DNA of 41,913 bases from Bacillus_BA songklensis (GTDB lineage: Bacteria > Bacillota > Bacilli > Bacillales > Bacillaceae_H): the NCBI RefSeq assembly GCF_042649685.1, contig NZ_JBHRZT010000001.1, positions 1-41,913 on the forward strand, given 5' to 3'. Within the stretch, counting starts at the first letter, position 1; the number at the start of each line of letters is the position of its first letter. The notes under the pieces were generated by a model that saw only the letters and a program-made list of their open reading frames with translations, did no database searches and was not told the origin of the DNA. A program made the translations under genes and the position numbers. This document shows, one piece after another, positions 9,561 to 17,382 of this stretch.

Positions 9561-10622
9561 TTAATAATATGTGAGTGAACCAAGAATCTCTTGAAGGCTT
9601 AATTCAGCACATGCCATAGAAGTATCAGCTACGCCATAGTACATTTTTACGGTATCTCCTTCTACTAAAACACCGCATGAGAACACAACATCTCCGAAAA
9701 ATCCTTCTTTTTCATAATCCGCTTCCGGTTCAAGAACAGGTTTATCTGAACGGGCAATTACTTTTGTTGGATCTTCTAAATCAAGTAAAACTGCTCCCAT
9801 ACAATAGCGATTTTCCGGGGTTGCACCATGATAAAGTTCGAGCCATCCTTTTTCCGTCTTGATTGGAACGGCTCCTCCCCCTATGCGTCCGCTATCCCAC
9901 ATACCTTCTCTTAGTCCCATTAAATGTTTATGATTTCCCCAGTATAGTAGATTGTTTGATTCTGCAATCCAAATTTCAGGATCCCCAATACTTTTCAAAC
10001 TTGGTCTATGAAGGGCATAATATTTTCCATTGATTTTCTCAGAAAAAATAAGTACGTCTTTATTTTCAGGAGCAAAAATCATACCGTGATGTTCTACTGT
10101 TATAAAGTCTTTTGTAGATACCATGGATTCTCCAACTCCTAACGGAGAAACAGCACTAAAGTAGATATAGTATGTGTCCCCTATTTGGGTGACTCGAGGA
10201 TCTTCAATTCCAAACGTTTCAAGTTCGTTTGTTGGATAGATAAACGGATTCTCATCAATTGCAAAGTTATGACCATCTTTACTTCGTGCAATGCGAATAT
10301 AAGAAAGAGAAGTCAAATATTCAAATCCTTGCTGCTTCGACACATTACGGATTACACGTGGATCTGAGAAATCGTATCTTTTATCATCGGTATGAAATTC
10401 GACTATTTCTAATTCATTTGTTTTAGGATTAAACACAGGGGCTTTTACAATTTTAGGATCATTGCTAATCGGACGTTCCGCAATTCTTAGTAACATAAGG
10501 ACTTCATCTTTATATTTCGCAACTCCTGCATTAAACGCACCAATCACTTCAAAATCTTCACGATGCGGCTTTACATCTGCTGGTGTAATGAGTGGATTTT
10601 CTTCATAGCGATATACCTTCAT
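9561..10622 (-). CDS. GH130 beta-1,4-mannoside phosphorylase
   Basis: A cytoplasmic inverting phosphorylase that cleaves a beta-mannoside with phosphate and yields alpha-mannose-1-phosphate. The 353-aa sequence shows the five-bladed propeller pattern: NPLITPADV, FNAGVAKYKDEVLMLLRI, YDFSDPRVI, GIEDPRV (the conserved catalytic Asp, near residue 140), YALHRPS and LYHGATPENRY. These include conserved phosphate-binding Arg and His residues. Two ATGs are close together. The second (10622) is chosen because AAGGGGAA is only two bases from the first but about eight from the second. The subfamily and preferred acceptor (mannose, glucose or GlcNAc) cannot be fixed by eye. Confidence 0.92.
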   Translation of the reverse strand: MKVYRYEENPLITPADVKPHREDFEVIGAFNAGVAKYKDEVLMLLRIAERPISNDPKIVKAPVFNPKTNELEIVEFHTDDKRYDFSDPRVIRNVSKQQGFEYLTSLSYIRIARSKDGHNFAIDENPFIYPTNELETFGIEDPRVTQIGDTYYIYFSAVSPLGVGESMVSTKDFITVEHHGMIFAPENKDVLIFSEKINGKYYALHRPSLKSIGDPEIWIAESNNLLYWGNHKHLMGLREGMWDSGRIGGGAVPIKTEKGWLELYHGATPENRYCMGAVLLDLEDPTKVIARSDKPVLEPEADYEKEGFFGDVVFSCGVLVEGDTVKMYYGVADTSMACAELSLQEILGSLTYY

Positions 10623-10634
10623 GTTCATTTCCCC

Positions 10635-11579
10635 TTACTTTTCAAATTGTATAAATGGATCTTGAATGGTAATTTTCTGTGCTTCTGCGTCACTAATTCC
10701 TGCATATAAATCAGCAGTTCCATCTTCTTGCCGAACTAAGCCGCCGCTAAATACAACATCTTCTAAATCAGAACGTTTTGCTTCACCCTCTAAGAAGTTT
10801 CTGCGCATTGCGATGAGCTGGATGTCTGAGTATTCTCCAGTTTCAGGATTGAGCACAAAAGTCATCGGATAGTAATGACGGTTACCCTCTTCGTCAAAAC
10901 AGGCGATATGACCAAGAACTCCTACCAAACCATTAGAAAGAATGTGCAGCTCATTGGCACCGCCCCATTCTTCGTCGATAAACTGACCTTCTAAAAGCGG
11001 TGTCCCATTAACAACATCAATTGTTAATTCCTCAAGGGTTGAGATACGAGTAAATCCGATTTTTCCGCGCCCGCCTTTTTCTCCTTGAGGCCTTGTAAAT
11101 ATTCCTATGGAACCGTCTTGCAATTCTACAAGCCGAAGATCTTTCATGCCGTCTGGACCTTTAAAGAACTCTTTTAAATTTGCTATATTCGTTCCTCTGT
11201 AAAACACTGTGCGCCAGCCTAATGCATTTTCCAATGTTGGATGACGGAAAATTTCCACCCCACCTAGAATAAGATTTCCCCTGATTTTTGTAAAAAATGG
11301 ATCTTGTAACTGAAGAACCGGTGCAGCTTCTCTTGGTACCCATTCATCATTACGATTTACAAAAAAGTATACTTGAGAATGTTCGCTGTCCCTAGGCTCT
11401 ACACGTCCTGCAATTACTAGTTCTCCTTCATCTTCAAATGGTGCTGTAATGTTGTATACATCTTTTTCCCCTACACCTTTGAACACAAGTTTTTCTGGTC
11501 GAAATGCTTGCTCTTTCTGCTCATATTCTTCTACTAGTACAGAACATGTCTTGACAGCATTTTTTATTAACCTTTTCAC
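10635..11579 (-). CDS. DUF1861-like protein, GH130-related propeller
   Basis: A 314-aa cytoplasmic protein of repeated beta-propeller character: PFEDEGELVIAGRVEPRDSE, LQDPFFTKIRGNLILGGVEI, WGGANELH and EDVVFSGGLVRQEDGTADLYAG. The last resembles the final blade of the neighbouring GH130 protein (DVVFSCGVLVEGDTVKMYYG). I believe it is the DUF1861 family, seen next to mannoside phosphorylases, and its activity is unknown to me. The start is GTG with AAAGGGGG six bases upstream. It ends 12 bases before the GH130 start, so the two are tightly coupled. A second glycoside phosphorylase or hydrolase, or a binding partner, is plausible. Confidence 0.75.
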   Translation of the reverse strand: MKRLIKNAVKTCSVLVEEYEQKEQAFRPEKLVFKGVGEKDVYNITAPFEDEGELVIAGRVEPRDSEHSQVYFFVNRNDEWVPREAAPVLQLQDPFFTKIRGNLILGGVEIFRHPTLENALGWRTVFYRGTNIANLKEFFKGPDGMKDLRLVELQDGSIGIFTRPQGEKGGRGKIGFTRISTLEELTIDVVNGTPLLEGQFIDEEWGGANELHILSNGLVGVLGHIACFDEEGNRHYYPMTFVLNPETGEYSDIQLIAMRRNFLEGEAKRSDLEDVVFSGGLVRQEDGTADLYAGISDAEAQKITIQDPFIQFEK

Positions 11580-11591
11580 ATAAATCCCCCT

Positions 11592-11711
11592 TTATTCCTT
11601 CACTACTAAAACCTCATATGGAAGAACAGTAATCTCTGTCTTCTCTTGTACCACACTTCTTTTATTAGCCGAGAAGACTCCCACTCCAAGATTTGCCAAA
11701 TGGTGGGAATA
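11592..11711 (-). pseudogene. Possible relic of a glycosidase C-terminus
   Basis: In the 220-base gap between the permease and the DUF1861 gene, one frame runs open for 39 codons. It contains HHLANLGVGVFSANK and ends EITVLPYEVLVVKE before a TAA. Tails of the form LPPYEVLV are common at the C-termini of sugar hydrolases. It opens directly after a stop with no start codon, and GGAATAAAGGGGG at its end serves the next gene. I read it as the leftover 3' end of a deleted operon gene; chance cannot be excluded. Confidence 0.35.
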
Positions 11712-11799
11712 TTAAATAGATAACAGCTTTTTACAGAAAGATCATAACGACTCTTAGTATTCCACTAACCATTCATACGTCAGTTTAACTCCTAGAGAA

Positions 11800-12636
11800 T
11801 TACTTTAGAGTAAATTGCATTCCTTCTTGAAATTTCTTAGCGAAAATAAGGAATAAAATAATAATTGGTAGAGTTAATAAAACAGAAGCCGCATATAACG
11901 GACCTGGGTAGCCTCCATAAGGTCCAAACATTTGTGATAATAAAACGTTTAACGTTACCATAGCATCACTTTTAACAACTAGCATGTCCCATAACAGTTC
12001 TGTCCATCTCTCCATAAAAAGGAATAAGAAGATAACAATCGTTATAGATTTAGACATTGGCAGGATAATTTTGTATAGAATTTGCAAATCAGTTGCTCCA
12101 TCCAATTTCGCTGCTTCAATAAATGTAGTTGGGATTGCTTTAAAAAAGTTGGTATACATAAATATTGCCCATAAGCTCAATGCTTTCGGAAGAATCATTG
12201 CCCAATATGTATCATATAAGCCGATTTTTTGAATGATAAGAAAGCTTGGTATGAGCAAAATAATCGCTGGAAAGAACATCTGAAATAAAATGACATTATT
12301 TACAGTATCTCTACCTTTAAAAGGTATTTTTGCCAGAGCATAAGCCACCATGATCCCCGTGGCCATCATTAAAAAGGTTGAAGAGGCAGACACAATGATA
12401 CTGTTAAAGAAAGCTCTTAACCATGGTCGAGGCGTACCTGCTTCACCACCGCTGAGGAGCCACTTATACGATTTTAAGCTAAAATTTGTCGGAAAAAGTT
12501 TCCTGTCCACTTGATTCCAATCTGCAAAGGAGTTTAATACCATATAGGCATACGGAAAGACCATTACTATTAATAAGATTGTGGCAACAACATAGCGAAT
12601 AATTAAACTTTTCTTTTTTTTATTAGCTCCAACCAT
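11800..12636 (-). CDS. ABC sugar transporter permease, MalG type
   Basis: One of two integral-membrane subunits of the oligosaccharide importer. It is 278 aa with about six transmembrane segments. The cytoplasmic EAA loop that docks the ATPase reads EAAKLDGATDLQILYKIILP near residue 178. Its start overlaps the end of the MalF-type permease by 14 bases, as usual for translational coupling. No ATP-binding subunit is encoded in the window, so a shared chromosomal ATPase such as MsmX is the likely partner (inference from the known use of MsmX by Bacillus sugar importers). Confidence 0.92.
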   Translation of the reverse strand: MVGANKKKKSLIIRYVVATILLIVMVFPYAYMVLNSFADWNQVDRKLFPTNFSLKSYKWLLSGGEAGTPRPWLRAFFNSIIVSASSTFLMMATGIMVAYALAKIPFKGRDTVNNVILFQMFFPAIILLIPSFLIIQKIGLYDTYWAMILPKALSLWAIFMYTNFFKAIPTTFIEAAKLDGATDLQILYKIILPMSKSITIVIFLFLFMERWTELLWDMLVVKSDAMVTLNVLLSQMFGPYGGYPGPLYAASVLLTLPIIILFLIFAKKFQEGMQFTLK

Positions 12637-13504
12637 TACGCTTACCCCACAATTCTAATAATTTTCTGATAATGAAGATTGATATGAACGTTACAATAGA
12701 AGCTATAATTGCTACAGCTGAAGCATAACCTGCTTGAAGATTCATAAACGCCTGTGTATATATTTCCATCTGCCATGTATTTGTTGCGTAGTTAGGACCG
12801 CCGCCTGTTAATTGGTATACTTCTGTAAAAATACCAAATGTAACACCAATAGAAAGAATTAAAGTTGTGAAAATTGCCGGATAAAGTAAAGGAAGTGTAA
12901 TTTTCCAGAAACATTGCCATGTTGATACTCCATCAATAGCAGCTGCTTCATAAACTTCTTTATTAATACTCTCTAAACCTGATGTTATGATCAATGCATA
13001 GTATCCAGTGAATTTCCATGCGATAATCACCGATACTATAACAAGTGCTGAAAAAGGTGTTCCAAGCCAGTTAATATCTAACCCAAATTTTCCTCTTAAC
13101 ATTTCATTAAGTGGACTATTATATGATAAGAAGCCTTTCACAATAAGAGAAGAAACGACTCCTGAAGCTAGGTACGGTAAAAAAAAGCCAATCAAATATA
13201 ATCCTTTAAATTTAGGTAAGCCATGGATAATTAAGGCCACTACAATAGATGAAGTAATGACAAGAGGCACAAACACTGCCATAAATTTGAACGTTACGAA
13301 AAATGCAGCATGGACACCTGGGCTTTTTAACGCCTCCATAAAGTTTTCAAATCCCTCAAACTCAAAAACAGGTGATATTAAATTCCAATCTGTAAACGAG
13401 AGATAGAGCGACCATCCTAACGGAATCAAAAAGAATATAATAGAGTATAAAAGGTAAGGACTGGAGAATAACCAGCCCAACCCGTTGCTTTCTTTACCCT
13501 TCAT
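12623..13504 (-). CDS. ABC sugar transporter permease, MalF type
   Basis: The second membrane subunit, 293 aa, with an N-terminal signal-anchor helix (LLYSIIFFLIPLGWSLYLSF) and about six membrane segments. The EAA loop reads YEAAAIDGVSTWQCFWKITL near residue 190. The start codon sits on the last base of the binding-protein gene (ATGA overlap), so it is translationally coupled. It pairs with the MalG-type subunit and the lipoprotein to form a CUT1-type importer for di- and oligosaccharides. Confidence 0.92.
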   Translation of the reverse strand: MKGKESNGLGWLFSSPYLLYSIIFFLIPLGWSLYLSFTDWNLISPVFEFEGFENFMEALKSPGVHAAFFVTFKFMAVFVPLVITSSIVVALIIHGLPKFKGLYLIGFFLPYLASGVVSSLIVKGFLSYNSPLNEMLRGKFGLDINWLGTPFSALVIVSVIIAWKFTGYYALIITSGLESINKEVYEAAAIDGVSTWQCFWKITLPLLYPAIFTTLILSIGVTFGIFTEVYQLTGGGPNYATNTWQMEIYTQAFMNLQAGYASAVAIIASIVTFISIFIIRKLLELWGKRNGWS

Positions 13505-14823
13505 TACTTAAGCTCCTCCTTGATGGCTTTCTTCATATTTTTCCAGCCTTTTTCCGGAGCAATTTCTCCTTTCACTACAGGATTAAAGGCATGCTGTCCA
13601 ATAAGCGTTTGTAACTCATTGTATTTTGCATTATCCATTGGCGGTACTCCATATGGTACTGCTTCTGCATATGGTTTCAATTCTGGTTTTTTATCAAGGA
13701 ACGCCTTAAATGCAGCATTTGTCGTTAAATCATCACGTGCAGGTGGTAAATTTGTTGTTTCAAACCAGTTTAAATCATGTTCTGGATTAGAATATACCCA
13801 TTTAATAAACTTCATTGCAGCTTCTTGTTGCTCTCGAGTTGCTGATGCATAAATGACTAAACCTTTTGTATCCGCAAATGTTTTTGGATGTTCTACTTTC
13901 ATATCATCAGGAACCGGCGGTGCAGCTAATGTAAATGTTTCGTTATATTTCATTTCAGGAAATTTTTCAGCCCAATAGTTAAATGTCCACGGCCCTAGAT
14001 CTGTAAAGATGCCTAGACCAGTTTCAAACGGATCATTTGCTTTTTTCGTTAAAAGGGCATTTTCTTTCTGTAATTGGCTCATCAATTCGAGAACATTCAT
14101 GCCTGCTTTATCATCAGCCACAAACTTTTTGCCTTCAATAAAGTTATTTCCATCAGAGGCAGCGTCGTAAAGCATAAAGAAGTCAAACCATCTTTTCCAG
14201 GCAGTTGGATCAGCTAAATCTGCTTTCGCCCACATGTATTTATCTGGATATGTAGCTTTTAATTTTTTCGCAACATCAATCATTTGGCTATACGTTTTTG
14301 GTGGTTCGTTATAGCCAATCTTTTTCAAAATATCAAGCCTCCAGCCAAACAACATTGCATTTGAATAAATTGGTAATACATATTGGTTATTATCGGAGAA
14401 CTTCCATGACTCAAGCGTGTTTTTCATATTACGTTGCGAAACTACCTCGTTCCAGCCCTCCAGTTTATTAAGAGGAACAAGCGCTTTACTTTCTGCCAAT
14501 TGAGTTGCAAAACCACGAGAAATGTTTTCAGACATTGTCGGGGCACTTTTTCCGACAATCGCTGATTGAATGTTTGCTTCCGAGCTTGGAGTCTCTTTCA
14601 TTGGACTAACATTAATTTTAATTTTCGGGTTTTCTCCCTCGAAATCTTTCGCCATCTTCTTCCAATACGTTTGCTGCGGAGGATTTGGCGATGCCCAAAA
14701 CTCAATGGTTGTTACACCCTTCAATGTTTTGGTGGTCTCTTCATTTTTTGATGAACATCCCGCAAAAGCAGATACTGCTAATGAGAGAGTTAAAAAAACT
14801 GATGCTGCTTTCTTCATTTTCAT
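13504..14823 (-). CDS. Sugar ABC transporter solute-binding lipoprotein
   Basis: A 439-aa extracellular binding protein. It has a lipoprotein signal peptide (MKMKKAASVFLTLSLAVS) and a lipobox AFAGC with the modified Cys at 23, followed by a polar linker and a mature CUT1-type binding fold (ITTIEFWASPNPPQQTYWKK-like start, then EAAMKFIKWVYSNPEHD near residue 335). It is the first gene of the operon. GGAGG lies eight bases before the ATG. It should capture mannooligosaccharides and hand them to the two permeases; the ligand is inferred from the neighbours. Confidence 0.92.
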   Translation of the reverse strand: MKMKKAASVFLTLSLAVSAFAGCSSKNEETTKTLKGVTTIEFWASPNPPQQTYWKKMAKDFEGENPKIKINVSPMKETPSSEANIQSAIVGKSAPTMSENISRGFATQLAESKALVPLNKLEGWNEVVSQRNMKNTLESWKFSDNNQYVLPIYSNAMLFGWRLDILKKIGYNEPPKTYSQMIDVAKKLKATYPDKYMWAKADLADPTAWKRWFDFFMLYDAASDGNNFIEGKKFVADDKAGMNVLELMSQLQKENALLTKKANDPFETGLGIFTDLGPWTFNYWAEKFPEMKYNETFTLAAPPVPDDMKVEHPKTFADTKGLVIYASATREQQEAAMKFIKWVYSNPEHDLNWFETTNLPPARDDLTTNAAFKAFLDKKPELKPYAEAVPYGVPPMDNAKYNELQTLIGQHAFNPVVKGEIAPEKGWKNMKKAIKEELK

Positions 14824-14897
14824 ATGCGTTTCCTCCGTTAAGTTTTGTAATGATACTAATCAACTCAGTAAAGGAGGTTTCATAAACCTTTAAAAGA

Positions 14898-14927
14898 GTT
14901 ATAGTAACTGCCAACAACAATTGACAG
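14898..14927 (-). promoter_or_regulatory. Candidate promoter of the mannoside operon
   Basis: On the minus strand, CTGTCA (14922-14927) and TATAAC (14898-14903) are separated by 18 bases, 75 bases before the binding-protein start. The -35 match is modest. A nearby TTGACA at 14942-14947 has no -10 partner at a normal distance. The palindrome at 14955-14968 lies just upstream of this promoter. Confidence 0.4.
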
Positions 14928-14954
14928 TTTTTCTTACTTGTTGTCAAACACTTT

Positions 14955-14968
14955 TGATAACGTTATCA
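14955..14968. promoter_or_regulatory. Perfect palindrome matching the CcpA cre consensus
   Basis: TGATAACGTTATCA is a perfect 14-bp palindrome and fits the cre consensus TGWNANCGNTNWCA at every fixed position. It lies just upstream of the candidate operon promoter. It could bind CcpA for catabolite repression, the local LacI-type regulator, or both. Confidence 0.6.
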
Positions 14969-15157
14969 TTTTTTTAAGTACTAATTCTTCGAAGCTTGAC
15001 TTTTAAAACACCAAACATTACAAAATAATAAGTAATTTTTAGTAATGTTAATTTGTAATTATTGTAATCAGCATTACGATGCAATTATCACACTATATTC
15101 ATGTATAGTCAACATATTTTTTCAAAAAATTTAAATTTGTAAAGAAAAAACAAATTA

Positions 15158-15186
15158 TTGTTTATAAATGAAAGTTTCGTTATATA
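15158..15186 (+). promoter_or_regulatory. Candidate promoter of the LacI-type gene
   Basis: TTGTTT (15158-15163), a 17-base spacer and TATATA (15181-15186, running into TATAAT) point towards the regulator gene. The twin operator begins six bases after the -10 element and would cover the transcription start, implying autorepression. Confidence 0.5.
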
Positions 15187-15191
15187 ATTAT

Positions 15192-15226
15192 AGTAACGTT
15201 ACAAAAATCAATTTTGTAACGTTACT
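15192..15226. promoter_or_regulatory. Twin LacI-family operator
   Basis: Two GTAACGTTAC palindromes lie within a larger perfect inverted repeat: a 15-base arm AGTAACGTTACAAAA, a 5-base centre ATCAA, then the reverse complement. The palindrome centres are 23 bp apart. The central AACGTT matches the core bound by many LacI/GalR regulators. The adjacent regulator is the likely ligand. Confidence 0.65.
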
Positions 15227-15379
15227 AAATATAAAAATACTATTATATCCTTTTTATAATTCGTTATATATTGCAGTGTTTTTTGTATACATACTGCTAT
15301 TAAAAGAAACGTCCATCTAATGACACTTTCTAGAAATAAAACTTCACTAAAAATGGAGAAAGGATTTGGAAAAGTACTT

Positions 15380-16393
15380 ATGAAGAAAAAGGTAACTATG
15401 CAAGATATAGCAGATAAATTGAATATCTCTAAGAACTCCGTTTCTCAAGCTTTGACTGGAAAATCTGGGGTAAGCGATCACACAAGAAAGTTAGTTCAAC
15501 AGGTCGCCGATGAATTAGGTTATAAATATCAAAAATCAAGAAAGCCACAAGTGGTGAATAAAACAGGAAATATCGGTTTGATTGCTTCTGATTTTACTTT
15601 TTCCCAAAAAAGTTTTTTCGGAGAAATATATCTTAGCGTAGAGAAGGAAACGTCCAGCAGAAGAATGAATTTATTAATTCAATCCATTAGTTCTCACGCA
15701 AAAGAAAACCTCATTTTACCACCTTTTATTGAAAATAATATGATAGATGGCATCGTCATTCTGTCTCATATTAGTACAGAATACATTAATGCTGTAATTG
15801 CCACAGGTATTCCTACTGTATTAATTGACCATCATCATCCGCTCATTCAAGCAGATGCAGTATTAACAAACAACCGCTTGGGTGCTTATACAGCTGTCGA
15901 ACATTTGATAAAACTTGGACATAAGGAAATTGGATTTATTGGCAATATTCATTTTTCACCAAGTTATGAAGAACGGTTGGAAGGATATATGCTTGCGTTA
16001 AGAGAGTATGGTATTAAACCAAGCGAGGATTTTATGATTACAGATATAGTGGAAAAAGAAGAAGAAATTGCAACATGTTTGTCAAAAATAGAAAAGCTGC
16101 CTACAGCGTGGTTTTGTGCAAATGACGGTTTAGGCTTTTTTGTTAATTCCTGTATGCAATATCTAGGAAAAAAGGTGCCGGAAGAAGTATCGATCTGCAG
16201 TTTTGATAACGGACAACTTTCCAAAATCGCAAAACCAAAGATTACAACAATGGATATCGATTTGCATTACTACGGTAAAAAAGCAGTAGAGCAACTCTTC
16301 CGAAGAATAGAGAACAGAAATGAACCTTTAGTAGAAATTTTATTACCTACTAAGCTTATCAAAAGAGAATCAACCGCCCCTTGTATATATTAA
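15380..16393 (+). CDS. LacI/GalR-family transcriptional regulator of the mannoside operon
   Basis: A DNA-binding repressor with an N-terminal helix-turn-helix (VTMQDIADKLNISKNSVSQAL, residues 5-24) and hinge. A periplasmic-binding-protein-like sensor domain follows (NIGLIASDFTFSQKSFFG, then GIPTVLIDHHHP and GHKEIGFIGN). The frame is open from 15320, but the ATG at 15380 is preferred: LacI proteins normally begin just before the helix-turn-helix, and GGAAAAG lies close upstream. That gives 337 aa. It is divergent from the operon and sits beside the operators at 14955 and 15192. The effector is probably a mannooligosaccharide or a mannose phosphate (inference). Confidence 0.9.
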   Translation: MKKKVTMQDIADKLNISKNSVSQALTGKSGVSDHTRKLVQQVADELGYKYQKSRKPQVVNKTGNIGLIASDFTFSQKSFFGEIYLSVEKETSSRRMNLLIQSISSHAKENLILPPFIENNMIDGIVILSHISTEYINAVIATGIPTVLIDHHHPLIQADAVLTNNRLGAYTAVEHLIKLGHKEIGFIGNIHFSPSYEERLEGYMLALREYGIKPSEDFMITDIVEKEEEIATCLSKIEKLPTAWFCANDGLGFFVNSCMQYLGKKVPEEVSICSFDNGQLSKIAKPKITTMDIDLHYYGKKAVEQLFRRIENRNEPLVEILLPTKLIKRESTAPCIY

Positions 16394-16414
16394 TATTTCT
16401 TAATTTATTATAAT

Positions 16415-16462
16415 CGGCGAGAAGCCCCCTCACTTCAAGCTTTGTTAAGTGGGGGTAGTTCA
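16415..16462 (+). terminator. Hairpin after lacI, resembling a TnpB-element right end
   Basis: GCGAGAAGCCCCCTCACTTC, a short loop and AAGTGGGGGTAGTTCA form a stable hairpin. This arrangement (GAAGCCCCC...GGGGGTAGTTCA) is what I know from right ends and guide-RNA tails of IS200/IS605 TnpB elements. No tnpB is next to it, so it would be an orphan end now able to act as terminator for the regulator gene. Confidence 0.5.
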
Positions 16463-16564
16463 ATAAATAAAAAAATCCCAAATGGATGGAGCCACCTTTG
16501 TTTGGGTATTCACTTTTTTGGCTCTTCATCGAAAGAATAATAAAATTGAAAATTCAAATAAAAT

Positions 16565-16804
16565 TCACGCAACACTAGTGACTTCACACACAATAAGTAT
16601 AAATAAGAGAGGAAGAAGGGCCAGAGACAGTTCTTCCTCTCTAAATTTCCGATTAAGAAGTCGCTTCATGAATAGATATATAAATAAAAAATACCCCAGC
16701 ATGATTGTAGCTGCATGAAAAGGGTATCCCCAAATTAAACAAAATGTACTGATGGTTACTATAAGAATGATTGAAAACTCCGTCTCATTCAAATGTTCAC
16801 CCAT
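16565..16804 (-). CDS. Small two-helix membrane protein
   Basis: A 79-aa reading frame with two or three hydrophobic segments (FSIILIVTISTFCLIWGYPF, MLGYFLFIYLFM, LALLPLLFILIVC) and a basic-acidic linker KRLLNRKFREEEL. GGGGAAG lies about 11 bases before the ATG. I do not recognise it. A plus-strand frame over the same DNA is much less protein-like. Function unknown. Confidence 0.45.
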   Translation of the reverse strand: MGEHLNETEFSIILIVTISTFCLIWGYPFHAATIMLGYFLFIYLFMKRLLNRKFREEELSLALLPLLFILIVCEVTSVA

Positions 16805-16987
16805 TTATCAGAAGCTTCCCCAAACATTTCTAATTTAAATAAATCCTTTTACTTTTAGGATAAAATAAACAGTCACGGTCCATGATATAAGTGGGATGAT
16901 CGATCATAATAAATTAGCTTAACCATTCAAGCAAAATTATGTGATCTGTACATCTGAACTGTATTTAGCAAAACCCTCTTAAAGAAA

Positions 16988-17043
16988 AGTCATAAAAAAA
17001 GCATGTAAGTCAAAGTTATTTCTTACATGCTTTTTTTATGACT
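16988..17043. terminator. Perfect bidirectional terminator
   Basis: Two perfect 22-base arms (16988-17009 and 17022-17043) enclose a 12-base loop. The stem core is GCATGTAAG / CTTACATGC, flanked by A7 and T7, giving a U-run on both strands. It isolates the catabolic region from the plasmid functions to the right. Confidence 0.8.
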
Positions 17044-17247
17044 ATTTCAATATCACATCATTGTGTTGTATATTTGGTTTGTTTCTCGCTTTTGGGGTGG
17101 AGGTTGGCCGGGGGTGTGGGGGATGACCCTCACCTATAGCGTCACTATTTTAGAAAGAACACGTTACCTCGAGCGTTTTTCTGTATAGAATGAGAAAAAC
17201 AACAAATAAAAACTCTAAAAAACCAATGGTATCAAGGCTTTGCGTTT

Positions 17248-17281
17248 TTTTCGTACATATCAAATTTGATACGTACGAAAA
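17248..17281. other. 34-bp palindrome, candidate recombinase or operator site
   Basis: TTTTCGTACATATCAAA is followed directly by TTTGATACGTACGAAAA, a 34-bp dyad with a single mismatched pair and no loop. It has no terminator character. The absence of a loop and the 17-bp half-sites suggest a dimeric DNA-binding protein such as a recombinase. No recombinase gene lies nearby. Confidence 0.45.
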
Positions 17282-17309
17282 CCAGTTAGAACAAAAAAGG
17301 ACCCGTCAT

Positions 17310-17358
17310 AAACTGCACCTCCAATTGTTAGTTGTGTCTAACAATTGGGGTGCAGTTT
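17310..17358 (-). terminator. Terminator-like hairpin after the retropepsin gene
   Basis: Arms of 22 and 21 bases (AACTGCACC..CCAATTGTTAG and its complement, one bulge) enclose TTGTGT. On the minus strand the stem is followed, after a short gap, by TCCTTTTTTG. It lies 25 bases beyond the stop of the retropepsin gene. Confidence 0.6.
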
Positions 17359-17382
17359 AGAAACAGCCCTTTTTCTCCTGCT

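Noticed and set aside
14832..14891. Possible ribosome-site-masking hairpin in the leader of the binding-protein gene
   Set aside because: An AAACCTCCTTT segment could pair with GGAGG before the start, but only five consecutive pairs form and flanking bases do not match.
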